Shown here piece by piece: positions 54,500 to 64,000 of a DNA stretch of 64,000 bases (the first letter of the stretch is position 1; each line of letters opens with the position of its first letter). This DNA is from Clavaria fumosa. Its lineage: Eukaryota > Basidiomycota > Agaricomycetes > Agaricales > Clavariaceae. A model generated the notes under the pieces. It made no database searches, was not told where the DNA came from, and was given only the letters and a program-made list of their open reading frames with translations. Where the stretch lies: the NCBI GenBank assembly GCA_951802425.1, contig OX637797.1, forward strand, positions 992,001-1,056,000, in the 5' to 3' direction. The position numbers were made by a program, and so were the translations under genes.

Positions 54500-54500
54500 A

Positions 54501-56043
54501 CTAGCAAAAACCCTTGCAGACACTGCAAGGAGCAAGAGAAATGTTAGTTGAGTGGTGTAGAGATACCCTAAAAATTTGGTGAAGATTGGCCCAGTGGTTG
54601 CAGAGATATGAATATTTTAGTATTTAAGTTTTGTAGTCTCAAGTATTATACTGCCAGGACATGCCAGAACAAAAACTAATAACCATCATAACCCTCATCA
54701 CCTTTATAGCACTTATAGCCCACATAACCCAATCCTGCACACCCATTCACACCCCTCACTCACCATTACCATCACTTACACTTTCATATCCCCAACCTTA
54801 CCCTACCCACTTAACTTCACCATCACACATCCCCACTCACACTCACTCAATCATGTTCACCCTCATATACTCTCAGCCACCTTCCCCCCATTTCCCCATG
54901 CTCAGTCACCCTAACTGCCACATTTTACTTGCCCTCACAATCATCATCAGTCATACCCTTGCTCATACTTCCCTTTCACCCTCACACCCCTTTACACCCC
55001 TCATGCCCTCACCTCCCCCCAAACTCCCTGCATGCCTAGCACCTTCACCCATACTAACTCACCTACACCCACTCTTGTCTGGTAAATCACCCCCTCACAC
55101 CCCCTCACTTGCCATCACCCCCTTTACCCCCCTCACCCCCTTTCACTCTCTCACTCCCTCTACTCCCCCTTTCCCTCACTCTCACCATCTTGCCCATACA
55201 CCCTCCCCTTGCACTCCCTCCCCAAATCCCATGCATCATTCACTCTGGCTGCCTTTCACAACCCCTCACCACACCCCTCCTACACCCCTCATACCCCTCA
55301 CTTGCCCTCACACCCATACACCCCTCTCTGGCTACCTTCACACCCACCTTATACCCTCTCACAACCTCTCACAACCTCTCCCTCACAACCCCTCACACCC
55401 CCTTAACTCCCCTCACACCCCCTTACTCTCACCTCTCTCATCTCTTTGCCCATACATCTCTACTCCACTCCACCCCCCCTTCTTGCCTATACACCCTCTC
55501 CTCACACCCCATCACCCCCCTTCACCACTTCCTTGCACATCCATCTCTGACAATCAGCTTCACTCTCAGTGTTGCCACAAAAGGAAATCTTGAGTGTAAC
55601 AGCCACAATTTCACTTCTTCCACCTCCATTAAATTATGTCAATTCATGTAAATATTACTATAGACACTACCCATAGCTACCCACATATCCTCAAAATTTG
55701 GCAAAGATCCATGAAGTGGTTGCTGAGATATAGCCATAAAGGTGTGCCCAAGGCAACTTTTGGGAACATCGGAGTTTAAAATTGGCACGACGCGGATTCG
55801 TTCCCACGCCCGCAGTTCTACTGATAAAATCTTGAAAATATTTAGGGAGGGTCTAATAATGTAGACCTATCTACCTACAAAGTTTCATGTAATTCCATCC
55901 ATTGGTCATTGTGTTCTGAGAAAGTGTACTTATCTGAGTTTAAAATTGCCAAAACTTCGCACTGTAAATTGCTGACCAATGCTTACATACAATTATTTGT
56001 CATATTCTTTGTCAGCATGGACCATGCTCATTTAATATATAGA
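54501..56043 (-). mobile_element. Helitron C, non-autonomous, 1543 bp
   Basis: The 3' end is CTAG (54504-54501) with hairpin at 54512-54530. The 5' end is TCTATATATTAAATGAGC (from 56043), like A's. About 150 bp at the 3' side and about 450 bp at the 5' side match Helitron A. The middle (54661-55600) is a C/T-rich tract of CCCCTCACACCC-like words instead of RepHel. It is an A-family derivative that would need A's RepHel. Its 5' neighbour on the minus strand is G, not the expected A. Confidence 0.88.
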
Positions 56044-56575
56044 CGACACCAGCTAAGGCGGTCAAGCGTCAAATCACCCGAAACGGGCAAGGGGTTGAGG
56101 GTTTTGACCCTGCCGTAGGCTGACGCGGTCCATCCACCCACGCTTGTACTGCGGCGTAATCACTATCACTGTTACTCCGTACAGTAAGTCGTCTTATTAT
56201 CAAGAAACAAGTGTCGTTACAATTCGATAACCTTTGCAATCCAATCCACAATTCCGTTGGAACGACGTCGACAACCTTTGCAATCCAAATCGCAAATCAG
56301 TTGCGACGATATAACCTTTGCAATCCAATCGCGCAACGAATTTGATCACGTAATCTTAGCTGACTTTCTGCTGATTCACGTGACCTCTTCGAATGAACGC
56401 GTGGCGACTTGGCATCGCGTCCGCGTTCACCGACATCGTGATCGATGATGCACAAAGCGAAGCAACGAGAGGCTGCTCCAGGCGCACCAACACGTTTAAG
56501 GACCTCGCACGCCGCCACAGTCACTAGCTCTTTTTCCTCCTCCAATACCTCCTCCAGCACAACATCCAAGAAACT
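56043..56575 (+). repeat. 533-bp direct duplication, copy D2 (continuous with the host gene)
   Basis: Partner of D1 (37583-38115) with one substitution seen. D2 continues into the full gene at 56448, so it carries that gene's working promoter. Its first base coincides with the last base of Helitron C's 5' end. Confidence 0.95.
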
Positions 56576-57662
56576 CTCTTCTGTGAGGCATCGTTTTCGT
56601 TCTGCTCCTTTCGTATGACCAACATCGTATCGCAGATATCCGCCGCTCCACGCGCACGTCCAGAGGCAAAGAAAGAAGAGCCAGGGGAGGTGGACGCCCT
56701 GCAGCTTGCGGCACAGCTCGCCAGCTGGCTGCACATGACCGCCTCCCTCCGCGCCGCGTTCCACAACGCCCAATCTTCCGCACAAGTAAGTAACCAACAT
56801 TCCAAGGGTCTCCTCAGCGCGCTCTTCTTTCCCTGTCTCTTATCTAAGCTGTCTTGTTCTTATTCTCGTCAGGCCTACCTCGACCGCCGCGAGAGCGAAG
56901 TGCGCGCGTTGGAGGCAGGCATGGCGGACCAGCTCGCTCGCTACGAGGCGGAACAGGTCGTCGCGCTCTGTGACGAGCTTGCCACCGCGCAGGTGAGGTC
57001 GCCATCTACTTCACTGATCATCCAATGCTGACGGGGTGCCACGCCCTCGCGCCAACGTACATACACGTGCACGCACAGATGTCTCAAGCGGTCCCCGAGA
57101 TCGTCAGCACGTTTCTGCGCCATAGCGACGCATGCGCGCGCGTCGCGGCGGATGCGGCGCGGCTTGCCCTCGCATCGTCCCCGTCAACGAGGGACTCACA
57201 GGACTCTTTCATGTCCCTTGCACCGTTCGATGACCTGTTGTCCAGGATCGGTGCGTGGCCTCCTTTATCTGTTCCCCTCGACTTGCGTCCACGGCTTAGC
57301 TGATTGTCTTGATGTGCCTTTTTACGCGAAAAACAGACACGTTGCGGTCGGAGACGGCACGTCTGGACGCCTCTTGCTCGCGTCTGTTGTCTTCCTCCTC
57401 ATCAACATCCACATCGGCACCCTCGTCGCGCGCAGACGGGCACCACGTTCACCACGACCAGCCGGGGGATCAAGGATCAAAGGCCCACCATCACCCGTCC
57501 TCAACGGTGCTGCGCGCCTTGTCCGCGCTGCTGCCCGTCGTCCGTGCGCGGGGCAGGACCCTGCAGCTCGCCCAGGAGCTCGTGCTTACCGCCAAGGAGA
57601 ACGCGCGGACAGCGGCGTGGGTGGAGAGTCTGCGACTCTCCGCGTCAGCCAAGTCCAAGTGA
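56448..57662 (+). CDS. Uncharacterised coiled-coil protein
   Basis: Five exons (56448-56582, 56636-56785, 56873-56992, 57079-57250, 57337-57662) join through introns of 53, 87, 86 and 86 bp with clean GT..AG ends, giving about 300 residues. A basic, Ser/Thr-rich N-terminus (MHKAKQREAAPGAPTRL) precedes Ala-rich helices (LQLAAQLASWLHMTASLRAA; AYLDRRESEVRALEAGMADQL). These are followed by a further helical part, a Ser/His-rich linker (LLSSSSSTSTSAPSS; HHVHHD) and a final helix (TLQLAQELVLTAKENARTAAW). No domain is recognised. The protein could be a structural or complex subunit. Its promoter and first exon are duplicated 18 kb upstream. Transcription diverges from the MFS gene once the insertion is ignored. 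Confidence 0.75.
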
Positions 57663-57942
57663 GCCCTGGAGAGAACGTCCTCTGGATAGCAGAACCTGCC
57701 GTCCGTTTGCCTTGCCCATCTTGGGAAAGCAGATGGTGTGGTCAGTATCCGCCGTGCTGGCCCGCGGGGCTATCTCATTCGTCCCATGCCATACGGTTTT
57801 TCTGGCGATACCATCGGGCGCGACGCGAAACACCCAAACCGTAGTCGTCGCAGAACCAAACAGTTAAAGGGACTTGAGGCATATATTACGAATGGCTACT
57901 TTTATCATGGGCTGAGCAACACGCAATGTGCGACCTGGCGTC

Positions 57943-59322
57943 TCAACCACGGCGGCTCCTACTGCTTGCCTTACGTTTCTTCGCTTCAGGGGCTACGACC
58001 CCTCCTGCGCTCGCCGCCGCTGCCGTAGTGTCGCCGTCGACGACGGGAAGTGTATGTCCTGCCTCAGTGTTGCCACCGTCGTTGTCGCCGCCGTCGCCGC
58101 CGTCCTCCCGTCGACTGCGCTTCTTGCCCACGGTCTTCGCCCTTCTGCGGGTCCCGCCCGGCTCGTCCTGCGGCTTGGGCGCGGCCGACGGGGCCTCCCA
58201 GCCGCCCTTCTCCGCCAACGCCTGTACGACGTTCCAGCACGTCTCGTCGACGCGCTGTACGCTGAGCCGGCCGCGCGTCACGAGCGGCATACCTATCGGC
58301 CCATCCCACATCCACGACGGCCGCAGGAACACAGGGGTGGGTCAGAACCGCTGCGGCGCGGGGGAGACGGGTGGCAGAGGAGGGAAAACACCGCACCCTT
58401 GATGGCATTGACGCCCTCCGCGCCGATGTACGCGACCTCGTCGGGCGGGACCGGGCCCGCCGCGATGCACCGGAAGAGCGAGAGCGGGACGGGGTGCGCC
58501 GCGCGCGCCGTGAAGTGCAGGTCGACCATGAACCACTTTGGGTCCGCCTTGTCCGTTTTCTGCCCTAGTCTTTGAGCTGTCGTGTTGGGAGAGACGCGCG
58601 CGGCGGACTTACCGCGTCATAATAAGGGTGGTCCCTGGTCGTAGGAAATCTCAGGGTTCATCAATTGAGCGGCCAGGAAAAGGGGGGCGGTCTCACGGAT
58701 CCCATGCGGTGTCTGCCAATCATCATTGATGCGAACATGCGGGGAAGGGCTTTGCGGTCAACGGCCACTCACGGTCTGGATACGCCTCCCTGGACACCTG
58801 ACCGCGGGTTGCCCCAAACGGTTTCGAGGCGTTCCGTCGGTTGATCGTTTTTTGCAGATATGTAGATAGATACGCACCTCGGCGAATCCTACTACCCCTG
58901 GCGAAAACAGATTTAGGTAAAGATGTTCTGGGCGCTCAGTTGCAGTACAACACTTCCATACCTGGATTCTTGCAATTCGAATGATAGAAAAGAACCTGTT
59001 TTTTTATACGAAAGTCAATGGATGAGGATAGAACCAAGTGAAGGAACAACTCACTCTATCGCCTATTTTCATCGCCTTCATCAAATTCTTAGCCTCGTGG
59101 CTCCGGACGCCCTCCCAGCTCGTCGTCCCGGCCGCCTCAAAATCATCCACACTAAACTGTGTCGTTTGTTTAATTAAATTTTTTATCCCGGGAGAGGAAG
59201 CGCGTGATGACCATCAACGTACAAGGGGAACACGGAGTGCAAAAACAAACCTTGACGTCCTTGCCTTTGACGACTCGCGAGTCTGGTTCTGCCTTCATGA
59301 GCCAGTGCGACTGGGCAGACAT
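57943..59322 (-). CDS. EVE-domain protein (thymocyte nuclear protein 1/THYN1-like)
   Basis: The start MSAQSHWLMKAEPDSRVVKGKDVK (ATG 59322) matches the beginning of EVE domains (W-L-M-K-x-E-P). Very small exons follow, each with GT..AG borders. They encode DDFEAAGTTSWEGVRSHEAKNLM, VLFYHSNCK, VVGFAEV, VSREAYPD (58789-58765), TAWDP, DHPYYDA, then DPKWFMVDLHFTARAAHPVPLSLFRCIA..GAEGVNAIKG and GMPLVTRGRLSVQRVDETCWNVVQALAEKGGWE. A Lys/Arg/Asp-rich tail (KKRSRRED; EAKKRKASSRSRRG) looks like a nuclear localisation signal. EVE domains resemble PUA and YTH folds and are thought to read modified nucleic acid bases. The stop is at 57943-57945. The gene is convergent with the coiled-coil gene and divergent from the formyltransferase. 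Confidence 0.88.
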
Positions 59323-59478
59323 GGCGCGTGTCACGCTATGCGAGCGCACCCAGTTGAAGGTCCTCGTGGTGTGAAGGCTGAAGAGCTTTATGTCGCTCGT
59401 TCTCACTAATACTTGTTGCGAAAGAGCTTGAACGGTCACCTGACCCTGTATCCAAATATTAGCAAATAAATAACTGTG

Positions 59479-60242
59479 ATGGACATCAGTACGCCAGCCG
59501 CCATGGGGGATACAAATGGTCCTCGAGAGCGTCGCATTGTCGTCCTCATATCCGGTTCAGGTGGGCTGGTAGAACGCTTGGGCAGAAACGGCATTCAATG
59601 TCTTTCGCAGGCACAAACCTGCAGGCCCTCATCGATGCTCAAAACACGCCTTCGCTCCCCAATGCACGCATCTCGCTCGTGCTCTCAAACCGGAGGGCCG
59701 CCTACGGACTCGTCCGTGCATCGACCTCTAACCCACCCATTCCGACGCAGCACGTCGGGCTCCCGCCGTTCCTGAAAGCCAGCCCGGGGAAGACGAGGGA
59801 CGACTACGACGCGGAAGTCGCAAGGATCGTGCTCACGCAGCAGCCGGACCTGGTCGTGCTCGCCGGATGGATGCACATCCTGGGCGACCGCTTTTTGGAC
59901 GTGATGAGCGGCGCAACCGCTCTTGAAGGTGCGGAAAGACCGGCATCCCCAATTCCTGTCATCAATCTTCACCCCGCGCTGCCTGGTGCGTTTGACGGAG
60001 AGCACGCTATTGAGAGAGCCTTTGAGGCGTTTCAGAAAGGCGAAATTACGCGTTCGGGTGTGATGGTCCACCACGTCATTAGAGCCGTTGATCAGGGCGA
60101 ACCTGTGTTGGTCAGGGAGGTACCCATGATAGTCGGAGAGAGTAAAGATGCCTTCGAGAAGAGGTTGCACGAGGCCGAGCATGACACCATTGTCCGAGCT
60201 GCCGCGATAGTACTCGCAAGAAATACGAATATCAGCGCCTAA
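59479..60242 (+). CDS. ADE8: Phosphoribosylglycinamide formyltransferase (GAR transformylase)
   Basis: Exon 1 (59479-59560) and exon 2 (59611-60242) join through a 50-bp intron, making the phosphate-binding loop SGSGTNLQALIDA. The product is about 237 residues, normal for this monofunctional enzyme. Family features are VLISGSG, ISLVLSNRRAAYGL, DLVVLAGWMHIL, the catalytic Asn and His in INLHPALPGAF, and VHHVIRAVDQGEPVLVREVP with the catalytic Asp. The enzyme transfers a formyl group from 10-formyltetrahydrofolate to GAR in cytosolic purine synthesis. The ATG at 59479 (MDISTPAAMGD) is preferred; a second in-frame Met follows after eight residues. The intergenic space to the EVE gene start is only about 155 bp, so promoters probably overlap. 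Confidence 0.93.
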
Positions 60243-60293
60243 GTTGATGTAACTAAGAGGGAAAGGTGGTCGCTTGAAAGGTTGCCACCATCT

Positions 60294-60555
60294 CAGACCC
60301 TTCCGATCGACAGCTCGAGCCCATCCTTCCGTCCCAAGGTTCTCCATATGTCGCTCGTATCATGAACATTTAGGACTTTCTCACCCATGATCTCCATAGC
60401 CCCTGCTGTGAGTGACAAAAGCCTAGAAATGAAATGGTCTTGTTGACGCTTGAGTTTGTCAAAAAGGCCATCAACTTGGCTTCATCGTCGTTGTAGACTG
60501 TCACTGTATGTAGTGCCCTTCTCTGGATAAGATGTGATGCCTTTTCTTCCGCCAT
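60294..60555 (-). CDS. Possible small gene with a helical product, model unresolved
   Basis: An ATG at 60555 opens MAEEKASHLIQRRALHTVTV. A different frame lower down reads DKLKRQQDHFISRLLSLTAG and on to a stop at 60294, with good amphipathic character. I could not find a normal-length intron joining the two frames: only about 30 nt would have to be removed. It is either a gene with an unseen exon or a decayed one. No family recognised. Confidence 0.25.
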
Positions 60556-60725
60556 GTTATTTCAAATTCCATGCAACTGCCCAACCCCCTTTCAGCAATT
60601 GTAGGGCCTATTTGGAGAGGTGGCTGGGTTCTTCATCCGATCCGTGAGTTTCTTGAGACAGATGGTGCAACACCGCCGATAGTCGGAATGTGGTCAGGTA
60701 TCATTACGGTACCAGAAACCGCCAT

Positions 60726-61068
60726 TCACACGGCGTATTCACCGAGGACAAGGGCAACGAAGAAGCCGCTTGAAATAAAATCTATAAACACATGAGTCAA
60801 GAATATGCTACTCACGAGGAGGCCACATCATGCCCCAGACGAGCAGAGAAAAGCAGAACTCACCCACTTGGAATGGTAGTATTGTGGTGCACAAATCATA
60901 TGAAGGGAGCTTGGAATTGCTCGCAACCGCACAATGATAGACCAAAAGTGTTGCTGTGAATACTGAAAGAAAAAGAAAAAAACAGGCAGTCTGGATGAAC
61001 ATCATGTTGTGGTGGAAATGGATTTTCTGCATGTCTCCCGACACTGCAAATAACCCCCACACAAGCAT
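60726..61068 (-). CDS. Possible small integral membrane protein
   Basis: The minus-strand ORF has hydrophobic stretches (MMFIQTACFFLFLSVFTATLLVY; VGEFCFSLLVWGMMW). After a possible short intron (CCTC|GTGAGT..TTATAG) it ends with FISSGFFVALVLGEYAV. The first Met may be wrong because TTTGCAG at about 61054 looks like a splice acceptor, which would place the start upstream. Three or four membrane helices are predicted by eye. No family assigned. It lies 50 bp from the antiporter's stop codon. Confidence 0.3.
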
Positions 61069-61117
61069 TAAAATAACTTCATTCTTTCGTTCTACTCGTT
61101 CTCGTTCGTGTGCGCAA

Positions 61118-64000
61118 TCATCTCGATATGCTCGCCTGCATGACTAATAAACTCGTCACCGTACCGCCAACGACCAATGCCGCACCGGTGTCGCCAAGCG
61201 TCTTGTGAAGGTCTGCACCAAAGTTCGCGCCAATCTCCGACACGAGCTCACGCAACTCTGCGCTGCGCTCCTGGGTCGGCATGCGCCGCGACCGGCCGAC
61301 GACGACGACGGGCCGCCGCCCCAATGTTGCGTGCGTCTTCACCTCGGCTGATACGAGCTCCAGGACCGTGTGCAGTGGTTTCCTCGATGTGTTTGTGACG
61401 AAGGTGATACGCGTGAGCGCGGCGGCGACGGTTGGATTACTTTCCTGCGTGCCGCCAGAGTACTTCTCCCAGAGGAGATTGTCCGCGGTGTCAGAAGCCA
61501 GCTGGGTCTGCGTGTCTGGATGTCCGTACACGGTGTCTGCGAAGCCCGTGGTCTGCAAGGCGATAATAAAGAACGAGTGGATAAGAAGAGATGGTAGATG
61601 GGATCGATGCAGGGGTACGTACATTGTGTTGGGGCGCGAGACTCACACCGCCTTTGACTTCAAGTGTGCTTGCCGGAGTCAAAATACGCCCGTCCGATTT
61701 TGTTATCTTGACCACTGTAGCACTGACAGTAGGGTTGGTGCATAGCTGCACGACGAACGTAAGCGCAAGCCGGTCGTCTTCACCACCAAAGAAGGGCAGG
61801 AATAAGTGCTGATGGATGGAGCCGACATGTGTGATGCTCTCAGGCATGCCCCTGTCCAAGAACAGCGCGATGTCGCACGGTGCGCTCATGAAGACCTTGC
61901 GGATATATTCCGAGTAGACCGCCCTCTCGTCTTGGCTGGAAGACGGCTTGAACAAGCCGTCAAACGGATTGCTGGTCACATGGGGCGTTGACGTCGCTGC
62001 CGCGCTCGATTGACTCTCCGAAGCATGATGCGTCCAAGGTAGAATGACCATTTCAGACTCTGATTCGTGCACGTGGCTCGCAATGCTGCTCGGGAATTCG
62101 CTACGCAAGACGACGGAAAGCGTCGCAGAAACGGTGAGTTGATTCAAGTAACCGAAGGTTCGGAAGATGGAAACAACCGGGTCGGTGTGGAGCAAGGCCT
62201 CTGCGGCTTGCGACCGAAGGACGTCGGACGTCCGCTCTGTCAGCTCGATGAGACGAAGAGCGTCGATGCTGATTCTGGGTTGGGCGCGCGCTTTCGTGTG
62301 CACCGAAAGCGCCTTTTCGTCGTCGCTAGAGCTAGCGACGGATCCGAGCTGATGATTGTAGAACGGGGTTTGCAACAGTTGAGTCAACTTCATAGCGGCT
62401 GAAAGCTGCTCGATCCCATCTAGGACAACCGAGAATTTCTTCCTGAAATCCGGCGAGACTTGGCGTCTGTTAGATGGATCTCCTGTCTCTCCTCCGTCCT
62501 TTGGCTGGTCGCGAGCCATATTTGCGTTGGTTCGGTGTTTTTGCGGGTAGAAAGCGATTACAAGAGGTGTTGTGACGAATGTGAGGACGAGGGCGTGGAG
62601 GACAAACATGGAAAAGACCCGAGTGTCCAAGATGCCGGCTTGAAGTCCAACATTTAGGACAATCAGTTCGACGAGCCTTCGGGATCACGGACGTGAGGAA
62701 GAAGATACAAAGAAGGGAAATGAGAAACCAAGAAAACATACCCTTTGCAACTCATCAGCGACCCTATCGCTGCAGACTCCCGCAAATTGAAGCCGAAGAG
62801 TCTCGCTGCAACACCGCAGGCACCGAACTTGGCCACGAAGGCGAACAAACAGATGAGGATGGTGAATCCCCACGTTTTGCCAGTATCGAGTAGGGATAAG
62901 TTGGTTCGAAGACCGGAGAGGGCGAAGTACTGTTGGCGGTTGTCAGCACATTCGTTGACTTACAGGCCATCCGCGAGCCTCACCAAGGGCAAGAACAGAA
63001 TGGACACAAGATCTTCGAACTTTTCGACCAATGAAATGGCGAAGCCATTATCCTGAGGCACGATGAGACCCGCAAGGAAGCCGCCTGGACATACATGAGC
63101 CAGTGAAACTGAATCAGAACGCGATACCCACCAAAGATGGCATGAATCCCAATGATGTCTGTGAAGAAAGCCGAAGCGAACACGACAAAGATGGTGATTG
63201 TCATCATGAAAGCGGTCGGCCGACCCGCCGCCAGACTACCAGTTCTCCGCGCCAGCCACCGGAACGCCCATCGCACGGGATACAGCAGGAAGACGGTATA
63301 GCCCGCCCCAGCTAGCAGTACGTACAAAGCGGTAAGCCCGTTTGAGGCATTAACAAGAGTGACGGTGAGTGCTAGCAAAACCCATCCGATGACGTCATTG
63401 CCCACACCGGCAGACAGGACGACGGTGCCAACCGTGGTGTCGAGGAGTTTCAGTTCAGTAAGAATGCGGCACAGGACCGGGAATGCCGTAATGCCAATAG
63501 CGACGGCGGTAAAAAGGAGAAAGTAGCCGAAATTGACGGTGGGCTTTATGAATTCATGGTAGAGGATGGCACCCAAACCAGCGCCCATTCCCAGAGGGAT
63601 AATCAATCCAGCTGCAGATATGACACCAGATGCCTTGGCATTGCGTTTGACGATGCGGACATCTATCTCAAGGCCGACGAGGAACAAGAAAAGTACGAGG
63701 CCGATGTTGGCTGTGAGACTGAGTAGAGGTATAGAAGCGTCGGGGAATATAGACTGCTGAAAGTGCGGAATACGACCCATGATAGTTGGTCCGAGGATAA
63801 TTCCACCTATTACCTCAGCAATGACACGAGGCTGTCGTATGCGCCCAAGAATTAGCGAAAGCAACTGGGTCATGGTGATGATGATAACTGCATTAACTAT
63901 GAGCAAATCTCGCGGGGTAAGTGTAGATGTGGAACGCACCGACTTGGATGATCCATAGTCGTATAGGATCAGATGGGTTGTAACGCGAGGGATTGTCTCC
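61118..64000 (-). CDS. K+/H+ antiporter, KHA1-like (CPA2 family), 5' end outside the window
   Basis: The gene runs off the right edge. From there, an exon ending DNPSRYNPSDPIRLWIIQV joins through intron 63939-63888 to VIIITMTQLLSLILGRIRQPRVIAEVIGGI. The Na+/H+ exchanger core follows: GLVLFLFLVGLEIDVR, VAIGITAFPVLCRIL, LSAGVGNDVIGWVLLAL, then after an intron FLAGLIVPQDNGFA, YFALSGLRTNLSLLDTGKTW, ESAAIGSLMSCKG and LDTRVFSMFVLHALVLTFVTTPLV. The C-terminal cytoplasmic half (from about 62550) is soluble with universal-stress-like folds, ends near LVVGGTVTSLLVMQAS and stops at 61118. Yeast Kha1 works in Golgi or endosomal K+ and pH balance. The missing part is the extreme N-terminus. Confidence 0.92.

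Larger units (their letters stand above)
44905..54500 (-). mobile_element. Helitron B, autonomous, 9596 bp, with duplicated 5' end
   Basis: The 3' end is CTAG (44908-44905) with the same hairpin at 44916-44934 as A and C. The 5' end is TCTCCTTATTAAATGAGG (from 54500), related to but distinct from A's. The base following CTAG is the first T of Helitron A. It contains a RepHel gene (45320-50035), a 2.1-kb GC-rich block (about 50960-53080) and two perfect tandem copies of its outermost 425 bp. It is longer than A mainly because of the GC-rich block. Confidence 0.9.

Noticed and set aside
54661..55651. 310- and 180-residue + strand ORFs rich in His/Pro/Thr/Ser
   Set aside because: They lie in the C/T-rich filler of Helitron C, are pure low complexity, and two frames are open at once.
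38151..56043. One large Helitron spanning all three parts
   Set aside because: Each part has its own TC start, hairpin and CTAG end, and two have complete RepHel genes. A single element would not contain internal termini at exactly adjacent positions.

Overview
The window looks like nuclear DNA of a filamentous basidiomycete, most likely an Agaricomycete. The grounds are short GT..AG introns of about 45-90 bp in nearly every gene, a TKL-type kinase of the kind expanded in these fungi, chromodomain Ty3/Gypsy and Copia retrotransposons, RepHel Helitrons, and compact housekeeping genes with many small exons. I cannot name the species. All gene models are read by eye from translations and splice signals.

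Layout. Positions 1-9,140 are a decayed mosaic: a TKL kinase gene (3694-4845), broken kinase pieces on both strands, and two pairs of paralogous blocks (about 140-1550 with 5180-6500; 2435-3330 with 8190-9140). A 697-bp hAT-like element (9141-9837, TSD GTGGCGAG) sits in one block, and the paralogous block provides its empty site. Positions 9,983-13,470 hold a DDX60-like DExH helicase cut off just after motif III and joined to a 5'-truncated, degenerate Copia element (to about 16,175). An unidentified ORF and an inverted solo LTR (17063-17798) follow. Next comes a complete chromodomain Gypsy element (17913-25686, 727-bp LTRs, TSD TCACC). It has gag, a -1 frameshift site, a pol with two in-frame TGA codons, and an antisense two-intron gene with a Zn2Cys6-like cysteine pattern. 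A minisatellite occupies about 25,765-26,890.

Positions 27,300-37,250 are ordinary gene space, all on the minus strand: a GDPD-family phosphodiesterase, a 1-acylglycerol-3-phosphate acyltransferase, and two tandem DHA2-type MFS transporters. At 38,151-56,043 three Helitrons (A 6754 bp, B 9596 bp, C 1543 bp) lie head to tail with no bases between them. A and B carry uninterrupted RepHel genes; C has none. The array is flanked by a 533-bp direct duplication of the promoter and first exon of the next host gene (56448-57662).

From 57,900 to the right edge is gene space again: an EVE-domain (THYN1-like) gene, phosphoribosylglycinamide formyltransferase (purine synthesis), two doubtful small ORFs, and a KHA1-like K+/H+ antiporter running off the edge. 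The host genes do not form one pathway. The main interest is the mobile DNA: the perfectly abutting Helitrons, the duplicated host promoter beside them, the antisense spliced gene in the Gypsy element, and the repeated CGA-to-TGA-type stops in the retrotransposons.
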